60,000 nt of DNA from Cristatella mucedo (taxonomy: Eukaryota; Bryozoa; Phylactolaemata; Cristatellidae), in contig WPIO01000035.1 in NCBI GenBank assembly GCA_009760855.2, positions 3,187,001 to 3,247,000 on the forward strand, read 5' to 3'. Each line of letters begins with the position of its first letter. Within the stretch, counting starts at the first letter, position 1. A model generated the notes under the pieces. It had not been told where the DNA came from. It saw nothing but the letters and a program-made list of their open reading frames with translations, and did no database searches. Shown here piece after piece: positions 25,275 through 60,000 of the stretch. The translations under genes were made by a program, and so were the position numbers.

Positions 25275-26084
25275 CGATTTCAACGCCAGTGAGAAAGATG
25301 TGACGGCGGTCCCCGTCTTTGATGGGGCTGCCGACGTCACGACTGGTAAGTAAGAATGAGGTTATGCCAAACTTGGTGCGACTCGCCTGGCTAGCGCAGC
25401 GTTGTAGCCGTCAAGTGTTCCAAGCGATTGAGCTGATATTTTCTTGACTTTGTAGTGACCGGGGAGGTTTGTTTTAAACTCCCTTCAAATGCTGGTGACT
25501 TAGAAGATGAGGTGTTGGTTACTGAGTCGGCGCTTGCCGACGTCGATCAAAAGACGCAAGAATTGACATTGCCTGACAGCTGCGATAATGTTGATATACT
25601 TGGACTTCTTTCCCTTTCTGCTTTCAACGCAGCCACCGCGCCGGATATTTTGCTCTCATTGCGCTGCGTAGATGTTAGCAGCAGTTTATGCAGTGACGAT
25701 GCCAGCAGCATAGTCGACAGCATCAGTGGGGACGCTACTGCCATGGCAGATGGTGGAAGCAGTGCTTCGACCGAGTATTCGTATGAGTCGGACTGTGGCT
25801 CGCCGGACTTGGGGAAGCTAAAAAGCTCCAAGCGAGCAGCCAAGGGTCGCTCGAGACCTTACGACAGTTTGCCCAAGGAGAAGAAAGAAAAGAAGAAGAT
25901 TCAGAACAAGAATGCAGCTACGCGGTATCGCCTAAAGAAGAAAGCAGAGGATGTTACACTTATCACCGAGGAACAAAGTCTGCTTCAGAGAAACCAAGAG
26001 CTAAAAGATCGCCTTGTTGGATTACAGCTAGAGATCGATTTGCTGAAAAACTTGATGAGTGACATTTGCGGCAGTGGTGCCTGA
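25195..26084 (+). CDS. ATF4-like bZIP transcription factor (259 aa, spliced)
   Basis: The CDS joins 25195-25345 and 25456-26084 across a 110-bp intron (GTAAGT...TTGTAG); the split codon gives Val51. The start ATG is in a perfect ACCATGG context. The C-terminus is a bZIP: a basic region with NKNAATRYRLKKK (about 201-213) carries the N-x-x-A-A-x-R-Y-R signature of the ATF4 group, followed by a zipper with leucines at 219, 226, 233, 240 and 247, exactly seven apart. The N-terminal half is acidic and Ser-rich, as expected for an activation domain. A DGGSSAS stretch (149-155) loosely resembles the beta-TrCP degron of ATF4 but lacks its first serine. ATF4 drives the integrated stress response in the nucleus, controlling amino acid and redox genes, and is itself controlled at translation. 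It is shorter than vertebrate ATF4 (about 350 aa). Confidence 0.92.
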
Positions 26085-26135
26085 CGCTGCTTATCTGCTT
26101 TAACCATGTATTAATGTCGTTTATGCACATTGTAC

Positions 26136-26141
26136 AATAAA
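26136..26141 (+). terminator. ATF4 poly(A) signal
   Basis: AATAAA lies 52 nt after the stop codon, so the 3' UTR is very short, with cleavage expected near 26155-26170. Confidence 0.8.
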
Positions 26142-26310
26142 TGCATAGCGTAAGGCATCATCTTTATTGAGTCATTCGAAGCTTCTAGTATTTGCAGCTC
26201 TTCCTGGATCAGCAGCTTGCAAAGCATGGTGTGTTGGGTATTCACCTACAGCAAAAGAAGTAATTTTGGGTCAAGTTGCTTGGCCGAGTCAGGAATTAGC
26301 AGTGTGGAGC

Positions 26311-26316
26311 TTTATT
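26311..26316 (-). terminator. possible SETD4 poly(A) signal
   Basis: The minus strand reads AATAAA here, about 200 nt past the in-frame TAA that ends exon 6 (26519-26521). If used, the SETD4 and ATF4 transcripts would converge with ends roughly 130-150 bp apart. Confidence 0.5.
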
Positions 26317-26518
26317 GGGATACCATACTGGTGGATGCTGCAGCTTGAGTCGTGTTTCCATAGCAACTTGCAAAAGGCTTCGTAAGCCAAGTAGAGCTGC
26401 TTGGCTGAGGCAGGAATCTTGGTAGAAGCCACAGCTGAAACGTGTCGAATCACGGTTTAAAGAATAATGCCATGCTTGTGAATAATTTACTGGCATGAAA
26501 GATGCAGCAGACTGGGTA

Positions 26519-49509
<22,991 letters not shown>

Positions 49510-52500
49510 CGCAGTCTCAAGTTGAATCAACCAGCGCTTCAGCACGTGGGAGAACTCGACGAACCGGAACTACATGCTACGGATGATGCCATGATGGGCG
49601 GAACTGCGGCACACCCCATGTGGGCGTGTCGAGCACGGAGTTGTGGCGGTTGCTCCCGGCGCTGGTAACTGGAATTTCACGGTAGTATTGACGCAGCTCG
49701 CGTTTAGATATGCGTTCTATGTAGAGATTCAATCTCCCTACAAAATCTCTCTGATTTTTTCTGGGGCGGTTCGGTCTCTGTCTGACGATGCGTTGAGCTG
49801 ACAGAACGCTAGGACATTGCCCTCTCGTGCAGCGTTCGAGTGGCAGACCGAGAGCCAAAGAGGATGCAGGTATATTTTCTCTACCGACGTAATTTACATA
49901 TTGACAATCGGTAATAGAATGCGCTCTCGCTATGTGCTCATCTGCAGAAGGAAGCCGCCGAAACGGGTCTTACCGAGCGGTCGGTGTTGCGCTAACCTTG
50001 AGCCGTACGCGCTCGCGCTCGAGTTCGCCGTGTGCGAGAAAGCGTCGTCTCGCAGCGTGAGCCAAAATGGATAACTAGTGATCGCAGCCGCTATTCGGGT
50101 GCTTAGCCGCACGAGCCTGCCGCGTACGATGCGCCTCGGCTCATCGCCCCCCACCCACCCCGCCCCTGCTGTCCCAGTCGATTGCAAACAGCTGACGGTC
50201 GCTCCGCCCGGCCTGCTTGTGCGTTCGCTCAACGCGCAATGGCTGTAAGCTGATGGTGGGCTACAATAGGCACGGTAAATTTTGGAGAATACCATAGGCG
50301 GGATCGTGCTAACTCAACCGCTGCATCTCACATTCAGCCAATGAGCTCTGCCTTAAGCACTAGTGAACGCGTATCGTTGTCGGGGCGAGGCTGAAAAAAC
50401 CCTACATCCTACCAATTCACGAGGGTTTTTAAGCGCGCACACGCAACCGGAGCGTAGCAGAGCGCACATACATAATTGAGAGTGGCCTCAGCTATAGGGT
50501 TACGAGGAACCGGCGATCCGCCTCTTTTCCGTACGTTTTGCGCTTCGTTACCTAACGTTTCACTAATCCCATTCACTGTAGACCTAACTACTGACCATCC
50601 GTTTCAGGCCGTCGCCAGGCCAATTATAGCGACGCAAACGTGATTTTAATTGCTAGGCTGAGCGTACTCTGAAAGAAGAAGCGCCAAAGCGCTAGACCCG
50701 CCAGAAGCACGTCATGCCCGAAAGCACTTCGCGGACTATTTGAAGACGGGATGCGCGAAGCTAGCTAATTCGAGTGTCGCGAAGCGCGGTGAATTTGTGT
50801 ACGTGTGCATCAGCTCACCTATGTGAGTATGTGCTTATGCACGCGCGCAATTGCACGCCTATGTGCACCTACTCGCTCTCAAAATGGTCTCTTCCATGGC
50901 GAGAAAATTTCCGCCTAGGGAGAGGGGTTGGCTGGAGACGACACGCCACTAGACTCTCTTTAACGCAGCAGCGTACAGACGGGTGATTAAATAGTATCAC
51001 TTCGCTGTGCGTGGAGTGAGTTTCCAGGCGCTTCGTCAAAAGCGGCCACGCCGTTCTGTTGGCGGAAGCAGCGACTCGTCACCGTGGCAATCATCATTCT
51101 GATAACCACTGAGACTCGATTTCCATAGACCCTGGAGGCGAGACCTCGTTAGCATTCCACTAACGGCCGCTACTCAAAACTAGTTATCGGCGCAGTGGTC
51201 TAGTTCTAATGGATTTACATGACTTCAAGGATGCAGTTTACCCGCGGCGACTCAAGAAAGGCACCGACCTTCTCCTCCCGAGTATCTGCAGCCTCTGCGA
51301 CCTTGATAATCTCGTCCAATAAATGCCGCTCCGAGTTTTCTACTTAATAGATACGAGCTGCAGTGCGGCACTCTCAAGATGCCACCGAAAATGGCTGCTA
51401 TGCCGGGGAGCTGCCTGGAGTCAGGAATCTTAGCAAACCAGGCATTCTTACAGCACAGTCACTCAAGAGCACGACGTCTAAATGACTACAGTCGAACGGT
51501 TTAGGTGCTAAAACTGAGCAAATAGGGTCACTGCCTTTAGCTTTAAATCAAAGTGGGACGCTGACATCTAGATTAGAGAGGTAAAACAAATCTTATTCCA
51601 TTCTATCCAACTGTCTCTATATGCTGATATTTCGTTGCTGGCTGTCGTCACCTAGAAACCAATGCACAGTCCTGAGTCAGCGTCAATGCGAGCTACATCT
51701 TGCTTCTTCAGGATGCAGCGTCATTTAGAGTCACATTCTATGAACTTGGGAGATTGAGTGCAGCACGAGGGCACTCGGTCTAATGAGAAATCCTACGTAC
51801 GTGGAAGATTTCATTACAAGCTCGTTATGACATACCGATACAGTCATGTTTCACAAACACTAGTCCATATTTCCACCGCTAGCAAACTAATGCACCGAGT
51901 CCATCGCCTATCGTCCTCGTTTCGATGAAGAGGCATCAAGGATGTCTTTTGAGCTACGGGATTATGAGAACTACAGCGGAGTACACCATAATATTATTCG
52001 AGAACTTATATTAGCGTCTTGCTACGGGCCTGCGATGCTAGAAGCCTAAACTTGGCAATTTTCCATTACGTAAACGCACTCTATTATCTCTCACCCTCAC
52101 TTCAACGGCAAATGCAAATGCTCTCCATATTAGTTTAATTTTCCGGCTCGCTATGTGAAGCATATTGAATCGAAACTTTGAGTTCAAAATTTTCATATCC
52201 GCTCGATCTAATCTGTTGTCAAAACTGTGTAGAGATGAAATATTTCTAGACGCCATCGCTCTGTCCAAAAACCAAAATCAGCATGTAACGCTGTCAGCTT
52301 ACTAAAACCATTACAGAAGTAGCTCTTCAAAGCAAGTTATCGTGTACGTGGCATCGATCCACAAAGGTAGTGGAGAAGGGGACTGGCCGAGAGCTTAGAT
52401 CGGCATGCGTCAACTTTTACTTCACGCATATACAGTAGCGGATGCAAATGCATACGCATACGTACTATACAACTATTACAAGAATGTATGCCGTATAACT

Positions 52501-52564
52501 TCGTTCTGATGTATACCTGTACACATGTAGATTATACGCTATGTATTTAAGCATACTAACAATA
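49510..52564. other. upstream region of SETD4
   Basis: 49600-51000 is rich in CG dinucleotides and likely contains the SETD4 promoter (a CpG-type, TATA-less one is inferred). Open frames here show no family resemblance. 51000-52560 shows nothing recognised. Confidence 0.4.
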
Positions 52565-52849
52565 GGAAAGAACCTAAAAATGTACCTGTTTGGCCCAGCA
52601 TTTAATGGGTCCTTGCGATTAGTCCTTCGTTTGCTAATGCATGCTGACATTGTGCATTCTGCCACTAACCATATTTGCATGCTGACCCTGTTCATGTCAC
52701 CTCTAACCATCTTATGCTTGCTGACATTGTGCATGTTACCACTAACCATACGACCATGCTGCCTGTGCAGTATGTGTAAAGTGCCTAGCAAGAGATTAAG
52801 TTCTCTGAGGGTACTATACGAATGCATTAGTATCACTATTATTATTATT
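52565..52849 (+). mobile_element. LINE 3' UTR with three internal repeats
   Basis: The 3' UTR repeat (GCATGCTGACATTGTGCATT type) occurs three times here instead of two. It is followed by TGTGCAGTATGTGTAAAGTG, the stem-loop and (ATT)n. Confidence 0.85.
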
Positions 52850-54180
52850 AGCAATTGTATGCATACATATCAAAGTAACATTAGATAGATGTACGAGAAT
52901 ATTTACATACAGATGCAATATTCACACACAGATAGGAAATATTAAGGCCCGAGTGGCACTATGCCGTTGTGTGAGCTCCCTCGGCATCTGCAGCGGAGAG
53001 CTTACCGTACACTCTCTTTCAATTCTTTAGCTTGCTATCGTTCCTTCGGCCTGACGGCATGCGGCGGCTTTTTCTCGCATCTCTCGCCGGCCAAGCGGCC
53101 TTGGCACTTTCCCATCGCCTCTGCTAGGTCCACTCACTACCGATGTAAACTGATGTCGGAGATACTTCAAACTGCCAACTTGCCGCTGGAGGGCCTTGCA
53201 TCTGGGGCTCTTCGGAGCTCTCCGAACTTAGTTGCCGTAATACCGCAGGTGCTACGTCAGTGCAGTCGCCCTCGCTATGGCTTTTAATCGAGGCACCCCA
53301 CTAGATTTCAGCTCCGAAGGACGGCAGTGATCGGGTGACTGCAAAAGCTGAGTGACCTTTACTTAACTTCTCTGCAATGCCTTCGGATATTCAGCAGGTG
53401 TTTTCGCTGTGATTACGCACGAGCTGTCCTCGGATAAACTTATCAAAAAAGGTCTTGCTTATCGCAAGACACGACATCGCCATACGTCAATACCTGCTGG
53501 TGGGCCTTTTTTGGCAGCCGATAAGAATCTCCCTGTATCCTGCGTCTGCCCTATTAGTCATTTAGTCATTGCTGTGAAAACTACGTGCCATAAGTTACGT
53601 GTACTACACTCACTCCTATTGCAGCTAGCTCGCTATAGCTCAGCATGAAGTGCTTTACAGATTGCCCACAATTACCAATGCTTCCTCCAGCTCAGCTAGT
53701 GCCTCGGCTACTGCCTTGGCTGCAAACCGTTTAGCCCGAAGGTCATTCAGTGGGCTGCAGTGAGCAGTGAGTACATCCCTTAAAAGGAAGCGGTTGGACG
53801 AATCGCATGCGCACCGTCCAACTGGACCTGCAGTCGCTGCGGGTTATCGCAGGCTAACCACGCTTAGCGAAACTCCAATCCTTCCAATCGGCTTTCTGGT
53901 GATGTGATATAGCCTCTTAACATCCACCCGCCCGTTATACGTCCGATCGCTACGATCCAAAGGGCTAACTATGCGCGACCAAGTTCTTAAAGAAGGGTTC
54001 GATCAATTTCTTCTGACCAAGACGAAGATTGAACTATGATGGTGCGTGGCGAGCTCAAAGTGAGCTCGACCAAATTGGTCTCGTTGCTAGCTGTTTTCTT
54101 TATTAACCTAACTCGCATCACAGCTCCAGCATCTCTTAGGAATAATAATACTAATAGGGATACATAAAATAGGGAATATC
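52850..54180. other. gene-free stretch
   Basis: A 108-codon plus frame (52961-53287) has no recognisable domain. Nothing else is seen. Confidence 0.35.
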
Positions 54181-54338
54181 AATAATAATAATAATGCATT
54201 TGATATAGAACTCAATTTCTTTCTAGATACTTTAAATCTGCTGCAACGATCGAACGGCTAGTGGAAGCATACTCAATAAACGACAAGAATAAAATGATTA
54301 GGGGTGACATGCACAGGGTCAGCATGCAATATTGTAAG
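54181..54338 (-). mobile_element. LINE tail, 5'-truncated
   Basis: AATAATAATAATGCATTTGA, a decayed stem-loop, then GGGGTGACATGCACAGGGTC. The copy stops after about 160 bp. Confidence 0.8.
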
Positions 54339-55107
54339 AGATATATTCATATCCACCACATTTAAATAGACAAACTAGGGATAGGTTCATATGCGCCACA
54401 TTGGCTGACATTGGAGGCACTGTGGCACCTCCCCCTTGATGCCAGCGGTGCGATAAGCTGCAGCTGGAGGACTGCTGCCGACATACCTATTAAGGACGGT
54501 TTCAAAAACTGCAGGTTTTTCACGCATCAGCGAGCCCTTTTATCATAGCACTGTACACAAAAGGACTGCAGGTGCTGCTAAAATAATGCCACCCTGAAGT
54601 CGTAAGAAGAGTGCTTGTTTAAATTACCTGCAGGCCGTTGAAAGGATCATCCTGGTAGAGGTCGAATCCGTACACGGAGCTTGTTCAGTGAGCTTCGTCC
54701 GATTCTTCCAAGTATCCGCCGCCGGAAGTGATCATCAGTCCATCTAACGGTGATTTTTTTCTCCTTCCCTTGTCGTTCTACAGGTGAGTGGCTCTATACT
54801 AGGTTCTATACTCGGCAGTTTTTCAGTCAACCAGTGCAACAGTGGACTTCCTCTTGTGGACCCGCAGCTCACCCACCATCGCCACCACCACCACGCACAG
54901 GTCGATATCTCTATTTATCATACGTGCACCGGCTGTTAATCTTAAAAAAGAAGAAATACTTGATTCCCTTCGCTCGTTAAATGCCAACTTGGCCGAGGGG
55001 CTGAGTTGTTCGGCGTTAATATATAATAATATAACAACCGAGGTCAATGTGCTCACATTTACGACCTCGGCTGTGGGCTCGAGTTCTGTGGCATATTTAA
55101 GCACCCG
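54339..55107. other. gene-free stretch
   Basis: A CCACCATCGCCACCACC patch near 54870 and short frames occur. The end at 55040-55107 contains a decayed B-box-like GACCTCGGCTGTGGGCTCG, possibly SINE residue. Confidence 0.35.
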
Positions 55108-55912
55108 GGTAATAATAATAATAATAATATTGCTCTTGATAAAGCGCCCTCAGAGAACTTAATCTCTCTCTAGGAGCTTTACATTTGCTACAAAGTGATA
55201 TGCAATTGAATAGTAAGTAAAATCATGCTTGAAAAACAAACAAAATGAGTAATATGGTTAGGGGTGACATGCACAGGGTCAGCATGCAAATGTGGTTAGT
55301 GGCAGCATGCACAGTGTCAGCACGCATAAGCACATCGAGGACGAATCACAGGGACCCACTAAATGCTGACCTAAATAGGTGTGTTTTTAAGTTTATTTTA
55401 AATGTGGTCAGGTTATGGGATGTTTTGACGCAGGTCGGGAGGGAGTTCCAGGCTTTGGGAGCATACGAGCTGAATGCACGGTCTCCAAAGGATTTAAGGT
55501 TTGTACGAGGTATTTTTAGACTGTTGGATTCCGAAAAGCGGGTGGTACGATGCTTGGCCTGATGGGGTAGTATATCTGAAAGGCTGGAGCCATAGAATGA
55601 AGAGACCTAAAAGTGAGCGACAAAACCTTGAAGTCAATCCGTCGCTTGACTGGTAGCCAGTGCAGGTCGGCGAGAAGTGGAGTAATGTGGCAACTGCGAC
55701 GCTCACGACAGACAAGCCTAGCTGCAGAGTTTTGCACCAGCTGCAATCGCCTGATCGCACATGCTGGTAGGCAAGTAAGAAGCCAGTTGCAGAAGTCGAG
55801 ACGGGATGTCACGAATGCATGGACCAACTTGGACATGGTATCCTTATCTAAACAAGCCCTAATTTTAGCAATGTTATGAAGCTGAAAATAGGCAGATTTA
55901 ACTGTGGAGCAG
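55108..55912 (-). mobile_element. L2-like LINE, 3' 800 bp, little diverged
   Basis: This is very close to 40562-41360 along its whole length. Minus-strand frames read KLVHAFVTSRLDFCNWLLT, QLVQNSAARLVCRERRSCH and LPVKRRIDFKVLSLTFRSLH. The two copies look like the youngest pair in the window. Confidence 0.92.
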
Positions 55913-56305
55913 ATGGGTGGAGATGAATGGGATGAAAAGGGAAAATGGGATGAAATGGGATGAAAATGGGAAAAAGCTGGATGGGTAGAGATTTAGTTCT
56001 CGAATGACGCTATTCTTAAGATTTTGTTATATTTCATCCCTCCACCAATCCACGGGCCAATACGTATACCGTCATTTTTTTTACTTAACCAGCTTCAAAT
56101 AGTACAGCTCATTCATCAATTGATCTAAGTTGGTGGTTAGACAAAATTTCCATTCTCGGCTAGGACTTCCTCCTCAGTACAGGGGTATTAATGGGCTATT
56201 TATCGGCGCAGCCGGGATGGCTTCGGTGAGCAGTCTTGACCTTTTCAAAGACAGCCGATCTAAAATGGCGAAGGGATATCTCAGGTGGTCTTAAGATAAT
56301 AACAA
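55913..56305. other. gene-free stretch
   Basis: A short GGGATGAAAATGGG-type repeat at 55918-55975 and a decayed SINE/LINE tail (GTAGAGATTTAGTTCTC) near 55985-56015. Confidence 0.4.
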
Positions 56306-56450
56306 TATAATAATAATAATGCATTTTCACTATTTCACATAACACTTTAACATTTTAACACAGCGTACTCAGATGATGATAATAATATATTTGTTATAGC
56401 ACTCTCAGAGAGCTCATTCACTTTCACTTTACATTTGCTGCAAAGGAAGC
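56306..56450 (-). mobile_element. two overlapping LINE tail fragments
   Basis: Two (TAA)n starts occur, at 56306 and about 56370, each followed by a decayed stem-loop. The second continues to CACTTTACATTTGCTGCAAA. Confidence 0.6.
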
Positions 56451-57283
56451 ATGTTCTTGCTGCTTGACCGCTCGACACGCTGGCCCAGGATGGCCGTAAG
56501 GATTCGGGCCTATACCCGTGCGGCCGAACATAGGCACACAGGCTGTCAATCGGTATATTGCTCGAGCTGGAGGTCCCAGCTTGCCGTTCCGTTGCTGCGG
56601 CTGCGAGCTATTAAACTGTAGAGGCAGGGGTTCAAGTACCGATCTGGGGTAACAAAGTAGGGTCAGACGTTATGATGTATAGAAAAGCCAAAACCTGTGG
56701 GCAATGTTTGCAAAAATAATTCTGCAGAAATTGGTAGCACTTTTCAAAGAGCTCTGTGAGTTTATCGACCTTCTAGTCAATGCAATATCACTCACGAACT
56801 TTTATTTTCATGTGCATAATAATAATAACGCATTTTTACAGCGATCTCATAGAACTTTATCTCTTTATAAGCAACTTACACTAAGCCGTAAGTTAGACTC
56901 GAGACTCTGTCCCTGCCACTCCTTAGTACTTTGGAGGAATGGATAGAGTGAGGAGATATATTTATAGATGTATGTGTAGATAGACCAACGGAAATACAGA
57001 GAAAGAGAGAGATCGACTGAGAGAGGGAAGGAAAAGAAAGAGACAGAGCAAGATAGCAAGAAATAAAGGTCTAGAGAGACACAAACGCACACATCCATAG
57101 CAATTAGGTAAAGCTAGTCGAATAGAATCAGGTAATTCACTGGAGCTGCAGTCATCTGAGTGTAGCACAAAAATCAAGAGATAAGACTACGGCAAGTAAA
57201 ATAGTTAGAAAAACAGTCATCAGAGCAAGGCACACACACACACACATAGCCTTGGCCGAGAAACTTTCGCACAGTGAGACCTT
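56451..57283. other. gene-free stretch with a tRNA-like box
   Basis: GGGGTTCAAGTACC near 56627-56640 resembles a B box and may mark a third, unrecognised SINE. A further (AAT)n LINE tail fragment lies at 56816-56880, and GA- and AC-rich patches at 57000-57250. Confidence 0.4.
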
Positions 57284-58754
57284 GCTAGTAAGTTCCAGTC
57301 TAACTTTAGAACTAATCCCTCCACAGAATCAGCATTGCTTAGGGTGTACAGTGACCTACTTAGGAATACAGACATAGGTAGAGTGTCTCTGCTTGTTTTC
57401 CTCGATCTTTCGGCAGCTTTTGATACCATCGATCACCAAATTCTTCTAGAGCGCCTCTCATCTCGCCTGGGCATCACTGGCACTGCTCTGCAATGGTTCA
57501 GGTTCTATCTCAGTTGGAAACTCCAGAGTGTTGACGTGAATAGACAAAAATCATCCAAGGTACCTCTGAAATATTGAGTATTTCAAAGCTCCGTGCTAGG
57601 TCCGGTTCTTTTCTTGGTTTATACTCTCCCTCTCGCTGATGTGAATGCCAAGCACATTCTAGGCTTTCGCTTCTATGCGGATGACATTCAGTTGTACCTT
57701 TGCTTTGATCCCTCCCAGCCTTCGAGCACCTCAAATTCTCTAAACTCACTTGCTGCATGCATTGATTACCTCCGCACATGGATGGCAGCAAATTTTCTAA
57801 AACTAAACGATGATAAAACTAACTTGTTAGTTCTTGGCAAATCCGGTGTGATTCAGAAATTGGAAAGGCTGACGCTAAAAATTGGCTCTGCCAGCATATC
57901 TCCTGCTGAATCAGCTCGAAATCTAGGTGTCATGTTCCAAAGTGACTTCTCATTAGACGACCACATTAGCTCCATAATCAAGTCTCCCTACTTTCAGTTA
58001 CGTAACATTGCTAAAAATTCGGGCTTGTTTAGATGAGGATACCATATCTAAGATCGTCCATGCATTCGTGACAATCTTGACTTCTGCAACTCACTGCTTG
58101 CTGTCCTACCGGCATGTGCAATCAGGTGATTACAGTTGGAGCAAAACTCTGCAGTTAGGCTTGTTTGTCGTGAGCGACGCAGTTGCCACACCACACCACT
58201 TCTCGCCGACCTGCACTGGCTCCCAGTCAATCAACGGATCGACTTCAAGGTTATGTCGCTCACTTTTAGGTCACTTCATTCTTTGGCTCCAACCTATCTC
58301 TCTGATCTACTCCCCCACCAGGTCAAGCATCGCACTTTTTGGAATCCAACAGTTTACCAATACCTTGTGCAAACCTCAAATCCTTTGAAGACCGTGCATT
58401 TAGTTTGTATGCTCCCAAAGCCTGGAACTCACTCCCGACCTGCGTCAGAACATCCTCTGACTTGACCACATTTAAAAAAACTTAAAAACACACCTATTTA
58501 GGCCAGCATTTAGGGAGTCCCTGTGATTCGTCCTTCATGTGCTTATGCATGCTGACACTGCATACTGCCACTAACTACACTTGCATGCTGACCCTGTGCA
58601 TGTCACCCCTAACCATGTTATTCATTTTGTTTGTTTATCAAGCATGATTTTACTCACCATTCAATCGCGTTTCCCGTTGCAGCAAATGTAAAGCGCCTAG
58701 AAAGAGATTGAGTTGTCCGAGGGTGCTTTATCAAGTGCATTATTATTATCTTCT
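57284..58754 (+). mobile_element. L2-like LINE, 3' 1.5 kb
   Basis: The frame opens in the RT: LLVFLDLSAAFDTIDHQILL, then [16 protein letters not shown] and FRFYADDIQLYLCFD with an intact YADD box. It continues with LAACIDYLRTWMAANFLKLN, ESARNLGVMFQSD and, after frameshifts, the C-terminal region. The 3' UTR and (ATT)n tail end near 58754. It lacks the endonuclease. Confidence 0.93.
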
Positions 58755-60000
58755 AAGCAACAGATCCCTGCGAGTTTGGTAATGCTGCCGAGCAAAGTGA
58801 ACAGGCTTCCATTTATTTATCTGAGGTAACCATATAGCTTTGCAAAGGAAGAAAGAGGTGTTTAGTTAAAAACCCCAACCAAGCAAAACATGTGATTGAA
58901 AGCATATGAGAGGCTATGAAAAGCTAGCCTATTTGCACTACTTGAGGCAGGCCCTCTAAAAACACGTCATTCGTAAGGGGACTCTTCAATTTCGTGCACT
59001 GACTAACTTATTTCCCTTGAGGCTGTTGCGCATGGCAGCATTCATAAAAACGTCACGAACCAGATCACACAATTCGCCTCCGGCCCCGCGACGACATGCT
59101 ATCATCTCTAACTATTAGCAAATTCTACACATCTGACCATACGCAGACCTAATTCAGTACGCACTTTGTGCCTTCCTCGATATCCAGAATCCTCCGTAAA
59201 TCAAGAAAACGTATGAGTCATGACGTTGATGACGTCATGCCGTCTCAACAAAAATGTCTTCCTTGCTCCTGCTGCTCAGTCCTTCATATCTGAACAGTCC
59301 TAAGTGGTGAAATGTTAAAGCGTGACAGTAGCCGTCGTTCTTGACGCGTTTGCTCCAGTGACCAAGGTCACCGTAAGCCGTCACCCAGGTGGCCTTAGGC
59401 TGACTGCAGATATTAAACTAGGTAGGTCTACTCAGTGAAAACCTGTGAAAGCTTACAAAAGATCAAGACTGATGGTCCATCAATAGGCCTAGGAGGACTA
59501 ACTCAGATCATACCCATATATTCTAACGAAGGCAAAGAAAAGCATACACTTACTTACAGGTGTACCTTTGTATGCCGTTTCAGTACACGGAACATGCTCT
59601 CTTTCTTTGCTGCCATAGCTGTGCGCCTTCAGGTAAAGGCTTTTTAATCGTAACTTGCCGCCGAGTTACGATAAATAAAAACTTCTCCCCAGTGACCCAT
59701 TTGAAATTAATTTTCTTTCTCTCGGCATAGGTTTTCTACTTTCCAAAATAGTTCTGCAGGGGCTCAGATTCCATCAGGCCCTAGGAAAAAAGGTACTAGC
59801 TTGAAAAAGCCTTTTACTTCTTGGAAGCCAAGAAATGACCTCCCTTCACCCTCCCCCACCTCCTACCTACTTCATTGTTTGCCATCGAAATGATTGATCC
59901 GGAGATAACCTTTTTGGCATGATATCTGTCTGAGTTAACGAATATGCCGGAACAAATATCATTTGGGATTCAAGCGACACCAATCCGCTTTTATTGCCAT
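58755..60000. other. gene-free stretch
   Basis: No repeat copy or coding frame recognised. Confidence 0.35.

Noticed and set aside
26296-26434. Candidate SETD4 exon 7 after acceptor CACGTTTCAG
   Set aside because: Phase fits and length would give about 425 aa, but the peptide does not resemble SETD4 and a poly(A) signal lies inside it. Left as unresolved.

Overview
The window is animal nuclear DNA that is rich in transposable elements. I could place only two host genes with confidence: an ATF4-type bZIP stress-response factor on the + strand (about 24.96-26.14 kb) and a SETD4-type protein lysine methyltransferase on the - strand, spread over about 23 kb (exons between 49.51 and 26.52 kb). 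Spliced genes, a TATA/initiator promoter, AATAAA signals, L2-like LINEs, tRNA-derived SINEs and long microsatellites all point to a metazoan. The ATF4 introns are very short (81 and 110 bp) and the protein is compact (259 aa). I lean to an invertebrate, but the phylum cannot be read from the sequence.

Layout. 0-7 kb: gene-free, with one SINE, one SINE of a second family and a decayed LINE 3' end. 7.0-14.5 kb: two blocks of an old tandem satellite (about 150-190 bp units) in opposite orientation, separated by about 1.5 kb; the right block carries a LINE fragment and a SINE. 14.5-24.9 kb: gene-free, with SINEs, a badly decayed antisense LINE (18.5-20.3 kb), LINE tails and a (TA)n tract. 24.9-26.1 kb: ATF4. 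26.1-49.5 kb: SETD4, with introns full of repeats, including a hAT-type miniature transposon with a perfect 8-bp target duplication, a 220-bp (CT)n tract and a nearly complete L2-like LINE. 49.5-60 kb: GC-rich sequence upstream of SETD4, then AT-rich sequence with several LINE copies.

The most interesting single locus is the ATF4 leader. The spliced mRNA carries a three-codon uORF (M-A-F-stop) followed by a 48-codon uORF that overlaps the main ORF out of frame by 80 nt. This is the same logic as the vertebrate ATF4 delayed-reinitiation switch. Intron 1 interrupts uORF2 just after its second codon begins, so retaining the intron would turn the inhibitory uORF into M-A-stop.

ATF4 and SETD4 are convergent, with predicted poly(A) signals only about 170 bp apart. 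The recognisable SETD4 sequence stops earlier than the vertebrate protein. The repeats also form a system: one SINE family carries a copy of the 3' stem-loop tail of the resident L2-like LINE, which suggests it borrows that LINE's reverse transcriptase.
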